In this document: in pieces, positions 57,240 to 64,000 of the stretch | Numbering within the stretch: position 1 is the first letter of the stretch | Layout: each line of letters opens with the position of its first letter | NCBI GenBank assembly: GCA_014529385.2 | Contig: CM043965.1 | Span: 65,443,190-65,507,189 of the forward strand | DNA length: 64,000 bases | Reading direction: 5' to 3' | Source: Adiantum capillus-veneris | Lineage: Eukaryota; Streptophyta; Polypodiopsida; Polypodiales; Pteridaceae | Translations under genes and position numbers: made by a program | Notes under the pieces: model-generated | Told to the model about the DNA's origin: nothing | The model's database searches: none | Seen by the model: only the letters and a program-made list of their open reading frames with translations

Positions 57240-58530
57240 AATAACTATTCCCTTTAATCTATCCAGCGTGCATACAAGATTTGACCACCCATCCCAAAGA
57301 TTTTGAAGTGATACCATAAAGTAGGGGGCAATAGGAAAACCCTTCTTGATTGAGCTCATGTAAGTTCAACATTAACAGATACTCTAAGAAAAGAATTACA
57401 AATAGCATATGTATAAATATGATGATTTTTTTTTTCCAAGCCCCATATCAAAAAGTGATTGCAACACAAAGTCCCATTCCATTCTATCATTCGCCTTGTC
57501 AAAAATCAACTTTGAAGAAACAAAAGTTTTGACCAAATTCTTTATCATACGCCAAGTGATATGATATCATCCAAAATAAATATCCCTTTAGTCAAACCCT
57601 TTTGTTCTTTTAGGATGAGTTTATCCCTCAAGGGGCAAAGTCTTCTAGCTAAGGCAAGATCAAATATTTTATAGATTGAAGTAAGACATTTGATGGGTGT
57701 CCATTTTCCTAGAGCCTCTCTGTGCCTTCTTTTAAGGACTAGATTGCTAACCCCAATATTGACACACGCTAGAAGAAACCTACTCTAGTAGCCTCTTGCC
57801 AAAATTTGAGGAGATAGAGGTTTAAAAAATCCTTACAAATGGTATAGAATTCATTAGGGATGTCATCGAAACCAGGAATCTTGCCAGCTTTGAGTTTACA
57901 TATAGTTTCTTCAAGATCCCTAGTAGAAAGAGGTTGATCAAGAAGAAGGGATCTGTTGGAAGCCACAATCTTCTCTCTAGCAAGTGCTATTTTAGCTCTA
58001 GATTCTTGAGGAGCCTAGAGAAAATATCTTTAAAAAACTATGGAACAATGGACAAGTTTTTCTTATGATTATCTTGCTTATTCTTTAGATAAAAAATACA
58101 ATCCTTTGCATTTATTCTTTTTGCAAAGACCAAACATATTTTTGTTAGGTTTATCAATTTTACTAGCCCAAAAATCTCGCGTAAGGACAACAGTACTACT
58201 AGACTCTAGGATTTCTTCCTATCTTAAAGACTCTCTGAGGTCAATGAGCTCCTAAAATGGGGATGAGGCTCAAGAGAGATTGAGTCTATTTGCAAAACTT
58301 TCTCACTTTTCATCATCCTTCTATAAGCTCTAGTGGCCTTAGCTACTCTTTTAAAATCATTAAGGGCCTTTTGAATTCTCTAAAAAGCATTCTCCCAAGC
58401 ATTGAAAGCAGTAGCACAAAAATTGAACGAATCTTCTAAAATACTATGCACATTTTTTCTAATAGTATTGAGGACAAACAAAGATTGATAAAGATGATTC
58501 CAATCTACCTTAAAGTTGAACTCAGGTCTG
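57240..58530 (-). pseudogene. LINE (non-LTR) ORF2 fragment with RT
   Basis: Minus-strand order: RPEFNFKVDWNHLYQSL (58500-58530); WENAF...RIQKALNDFKRVAKATRAYRRMMKSEK (58290-58410); DFWASKIDKPNKNMFGL (about 58110-58180); PLSTRDLEETICKLKAGKIPGFDDIPNEF (57840-57940), the LINE RT 'K-x-PG-D-x-IP-EF' motif; KVDFDKANDRMEWDFVLQSLFDMGLG (57430-57517), RT motif A; and LNQEGFSYCPLLYGI (about 57310-57350), a degraded QG-P-SP-LF motif. Stops and frameshifts abound. The YADD box, the endonuclease and a poly-A tail are not found. Confidence 0.85.
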
Positions 58531-59400
58531 CAAAGATCAAAAGTACCAATTTATGACTAAGAAGGAACAACGAGGAGTTTGTCTTACAATCAATTTGCCA
58601 ATGCTCTTAGAGAAGATTGGATGACATTTGCATTTTATGAAGCCTAAAAAATCTGAAGCACACTACAATACCTACTAGACCATGCAAAATTGAATAAATA
58701 GCTAGGTACCCTTAAAAGATTTATGGATGGTAACAACACATTGAATGTATTAGACCAATAGCAACACCTCCTCTTCTTGAAGAATGCTCAGTGAAGTACT
58801 AAGTGTGGTTGGAATTGATCCTTTTCACGTTTATTTCAAGCAGATTAGATGAAGCTTTTACTTTCTGCAAGGAAATTGGATCTTTTGATACAACTGGCTC
58901 TAACAAGGTCAAAAAGGCCTTTACAATTTAGGCTAAAACATTTCAAATAGATGCATATCATTTTTAATAGTTTTTAAAGGTTTAGCCATAGAGACAGAAG
59001 CTCTATTAGGATCACTGTCTTTTTCCCTTTTGGATTTAGTGTTTGGATGAGGGTAATTGCATGATAAGGTGGTACACTACCTACCCCATTTTTGCAGTGG
59101 ACATAAAAGTATGCATTTGGAAGAAGGACATATTACACATGGTACTTTAATTTCATTTGATAGGAGAACTTGGCTGGTGGCTATCACCTTAATTCCAATG
59201 TCCACCTTATCCTACATATACCCATGAATGGGTAGGGGTATATGCATGAATAGGTGGACACCACTAGCAAGGTGGTGTCCACTAGCAAGGTGGTAGCTAC
59301 CTCCCAAATCTAAAGCTGGAGGAAAATTCTGTATGAATCCAATAATAGAATTTTTAAATTTTTTAGCGATGCCCACCATGATCCAAGACTGTTACAAGAT
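58531..59400. other. Right flank, possibly LINE remains, no clear feature
   Basis: AT-rich with no sustained frame. Similar phrases around 'ataggtggacaccactagcaaggtggtgtccactagcaaggtggtag' at 59246-59295 form a short local repeat. The 5' part of the LINE could extend here, but I cannot support it. Confidence 0.35.
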
Positions 59401-59515
59401 TTTTTGATACTCTCTCTCTTTCTCTCTCTATGTATGTGTGTGTGTGTGCGCGTGTGTGTTGAATCATGCGCCTATACAAACCTTGCCTCCATAGCTGGCC
59501 CCGTCCCCTCCCCCT

Positions 59516-60673
<1,158 letters not shown>

Positions 60674-62540
60674 GAGGAGTGGGTGAGGGTGCCGATAGGC
60701 CTACATAGCAGTTGGGATACCAACAAATCATATGCCCCATCTTGTGTCTCTACACACATGCACGCACACACATTGGCTGCCCATTGTTTGTATCAGCCTC
60801 GCCATTTGTGCGTATAAAAACCATACAGTCTGCCATCCGATCGGTTGCAAGGAGTAAAGCCCTTCTCTCTACTGATGGTTGGCATAAGACGAAACTATAC
60901 GTTGGAACCTGTTCGGAAGCAAACGAAGGCTTACAAGATGACGTCCGACTCAAACACACAGGTAGGCTCAGATGCCTATTGAGATACACGTTATTTTGGG
61001 TTTTCAATATGATACATTCTGGTATGGTTTAAACATATACAAGGAGGTAACAAACAACAAAACACATAATCATCATGCTAAGCATTTGTAATGTCATCGG
61101 CGTAGGTAAAATAATAAGTACTATATATTCTATGATTAATGTATGTAGCTTAAATGTAATTTAAATGTGGTTATTTGGCATATGATTGGAATGTGAAGGC
61201 AGGCATGGATTACAGGATTTGGGGTTAATGAAACAATATGCATGTCATATGGTTAAGAATGATGGTTTTTTAGTCAGTACAGTAACTGATACGACATTGG
61301 AAACTATGGTTTTTTTGAAAAAAGACACAAAATACAAAGGAAACTCTTGAAAAACTTTTTCAGACCAAAACATGTCGCCTAAACCCGACATAAGAAACTT
61401 GATACGGCTGTTGTTTCATTACTTGGTAATAAGCAAAATAGTTAAAGACTTGCTCGGGTTTGCTTTACTACACATGTATAGATGGATAGATAAAGTGTTA
61501 TGCAAGGCATTTGCAGATGAGGTAGTTAATTGGTCAAACATAATACATGCATATAAAGTTGGTGAGTAAAAGTTGATTGAAATTATACACAAAATAGAAA
61601 CACTTAGATATGTTCAAACAATGATTGGTTTTTTGGAAAAGAAACTACATGAATCTGTATAAAGTGAGAAAGCATTGGAAACAGTGGTACACAGTCTAGG
61701 CATGGAAAACTTGATAATGGCAAGTACGGGTAATCTGTAATAATAGGCATCATAGTTGTGCCACAGGAAAAAATTGACAAAATAAAAGAAATGACTATTA
61801 AAAAAGCATATTATCGTAGAGAACTTGGATGCATTGTCAAGTATAATTTTGGACTGTATATACTTTTGGGATGTAATCATAAACAAAGATATGGATAGAC
61901 ATGTATCTCATGAATGGTTTTGTTTACAGAATGACTCGACACCTAAAATAGTCAAATACAAGCAAACTGCTAGGATGTCAACGGTTACTTGTCCAGAGAA
62001 ATGCAAGTTTATTAACCAAAAATTAGCAATTCACTTGTCAATTGCAAAATACTCCCCATGTAGAAATAGACCCTTTCTGCCCAGGAAGGCTAAAAACCGT
62101 GAATTAAATACACAAATAGAAGAAGTGGATGAGTGAGTGAAAAATCCTGGGTAAGAGACATCGATAACAAGTGGGTGAGGCTGCTCCTAGTACCTATCTT
62201 CCCATTTAAGGCATTATAAGTTCTAACTTGATGTCGTTTCTGGATGGTGGCAAGTATAGGTCTCAGTCTTCTTCATCTGGGGGCACTGGCACCTCTTCTT
62301 CATTCATTGTATCAATATCGTTGGTTTATGTAATCAAAAGCAGGATTGTTTTTGTGAAACTAAAATTTGTATACATGGTGTCATTATTTAAAAGTTTTTT
62401 TTGTTAAGGTCTTGTTTAGTTATGTTAACTATACAAATCATATTAATGGGGATAATCAATCATAAACACAGACACATTGGTCACTTTGTCTAGCTATGAC
62501 TGTTTCATCCAGCTACACAACAAACACTTGAGATTCTCAT
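60674..62540. other. Right flank, only unsupported short ORFs
   Basis: Plus-strand ORFs at 60712-61032, 61372-61569 and 61825-62136 have no motif I recognise. They could be exons of a host gene or remnants of an element. The last one has a Cys/His pair in TCPEKCKF but no complete zinc finger. Confidence 0.25.
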
Positions 62541-62820
62541 GTAGAAAATAGGTATCTTGTCCTGTGGGTGACTGCCTTGAACTCTATAACTTGCTATACT
62601 TCATCTGCATGAGATTGATACATCTAGATACACACACACTTACACTTATTGATATAGCTGATGGTTGTTTTGTCTTATGGGTGATTACTTTGAGTCTGTA
62701 CTTTGCACTTCCCTCAATAAGTGAAACTAGCTTTAGCAATGCATAATTGAACTGATGAATGTAGCGTCTTATGGGTGTTTACCATGAGTCTATACCTTGT
62801 AAATTCCTCATTAGATGCTA
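62541..62820 (+). repeat. Diverged tandem repeat with TTATGGGTGA phrase
   Basis: Three units about 100 bp apart (about 62560, 62672, 62766) share 'cttatgggtgattactttgagtct' in varying form. A related sequence, TTGTCTTGTGGGTGACTAT, occurs at 41936-41955 in CACTA element D. Confidence 0.6.
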
Positions 62821-64000
62821 TAGTAGGTTGCATACCTGATGAGATTGTCCCTTTATATACAGCCTATCTCCTTACTCTATGAAAATCTGGAATGAGGCCC
62901 TTTAATTGGGTGTAGCCTTTATTTAGAATTGGTTACCTTGCACCAACCCCGCCCCGGGTGACTCACCGCATGTCCCCTACCTACCAAGTTTTAACTAAGA
63001 ATTGATCGCCCTTTAACTTAATTTTTTTCTCCTTCCATCCTAAATTCTGCTTGCCTAAATGTGTTTCTATGATTGCATCCTACCCAATACTAGCTTTCAA
63101 TACTCATCTCCTTGCTAACATGCTTCCCTCCTAAGATGGACTGCTTCATGATATTATTCTGATAAGAGTCTCCACCGAGGTGTGCACGCCAGGTGTGGCC
63201 AATACCTGTCACGAATTACTAAACCAGTTGTAGTTGATGTGCTTTGTGCTACTTCACGCCCAACCAATACCCCTGTATACAGGTGAGGGGCTCTTCTCCC
63301 CTCACTTAGTTTTTGGTTCTTTCTGTTTTTTGCCTTTCAGTAAGCAGAGAAAGTGGTTGTGGGTCTAGTTTAAAAGCGTGATAAGTGTTGAGCATCAGGT
63401 TTGCTATCGCGTGCCTTGCAAATGAAATTTGCAAAACCAGATGAGGCCAACTTTCTCTATCATTGGACATCATTTAAGGTGATGTTTTTTTCCTTCACTT
63501 TCACTTGGGCTTACATGTCCTACAGGATTTATACTGATGTGTTATTGAGTTTTTATGGTGCTTATGGACCCAATCTAGCTCAAGACATATGATCAGGTTG
63601 GTACTTCAAAAGGATGGGCAGATTATATGATTGAATAAACTTCTTTTGATACTCCTATGGCGGATGCCTATTGTTGTCTGCTGTAACCTAAAAAGGATTT
63701 TGGTTCCTAGTTGTGCTACTAATGTTTTATGTTGCTTCTAGAAATATACTAGCTCATGATTGGTTGGTTGCTTTTGACATGATTGATCTGATGGGTTTTT
63801 TTTCTCAATACTCTTGTAAATGGTGGAATAAATTAAGGGGGAATCACGATCAGTACCTTTGGCTAGAGGTTTACTTCTTTTTAATAGAAAATCTAGCTTG
63901 AACTAAAAAATGGCTCTAATACTTGATGATGCTTCTAAGATAACTCTAACCGGATAAATGATGATGTGTTTTTTATATGGTTATCATATGTAACTCATTA
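62821..64000. other. Right end of window, no gene recognised
   Basis: AT-rich with short ORFs (63401-63592, 63713-63901) that contain hydrophobic stretches but no motif. A pyrimidine tract and CAG at 63320-63340 look like a splice acceptor, which is weak evidence by itself. Confidence 0.3.

Noticed and set aside
61825-62136. Plus-strand ORF as a host gene
   Set aside because: About 100 residues, no recognised domain, no splice context that can be defended, and AT-rich codon use like the surrounding DNA.

Overview
This window looks like nuclear DNA of a land plant with a large, repeat-dense genome. Every element recognised is a plant transposon type: Ty1/copia, a Ty3/gypsy chromovirus, a giant Tat/Ogre-like Ty3/gypsy element, CACTA, hAT and a LINE. 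Dinucleotide microsatellites are unusually long and frequent. I found no intact host gene, tRNA, rRNA, bacterial operon or CRISPR array. A reverse-transcriptase pseudogene near the left end resembles Penelope-like or RVT-like enzymes, which would fit a fern, lycophyte or gymnosperm better than a typical flowering plant, but the sequence alone does not settle the species.

About 48.6 kb (6047 to about 54647) is one nest of transposons, resolved here from terminal repeats, target-site duplications (TSDs) and the resumption of interrupted reading frames. Element A, a plus-strand chromovirus, is the outer host. It was broken three times. Copia element B (6120-11079, TSD AGAAT) sits in its 5' LTR. 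Giant minus-strand gypsy element C (15675-43814, TSD ACGTG/ATGTG) sits at the start of its integrase. hAT element E (45574-53927, TSD ATGTGGGA) sits in its 3' LTR. Element C was in turn broken by CACTA element D (33999-42329, TSD TCT). B and E landed within a few bases of the same LTR position, one in each LTR of A.

Element C is the most unusual part. It carries gag, protease, RT, RNase H and an integrase with intact catalytic residues. It also has a second retropepsin-like domain downstream of integrase, a multi-part extra coding region next to its 3' LTR with a long coiled-coil protein, an array of near-perfect palindromes about 280 bp apart, and at its far end an extra LTR in inverted orientation that makes a palindrome with arms of about 825 bp. 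Because the TSD flanks the whole structure, C seems to have integrated with two U3-type ends.

Element E carries a broken hAT transposase in its left half. Its right half, on the minus strand, holds pieces of a protein kinase gene and a RING-finger gene, apparently captured from the host, and its ends contain arrays of subterminal repeats. Element D carries TNP2 and TNPA-like genes and very long microsatellites.

The left flank (1-6046) holds an unknown ORF, the RT pseudogene and microsatellites. The right flank (54648-64000) holds a minus-strand copia fragment with one LTR, a minus-strand LINE fragment, two very long CA tracts and otherwise featureless AT-rich DNA. All element genes are broken by stops or frameshifts. 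Most stops in element A are those expected from C-to-T decay of methylated DNA, so the region is probably old, silenced heterochromatin.
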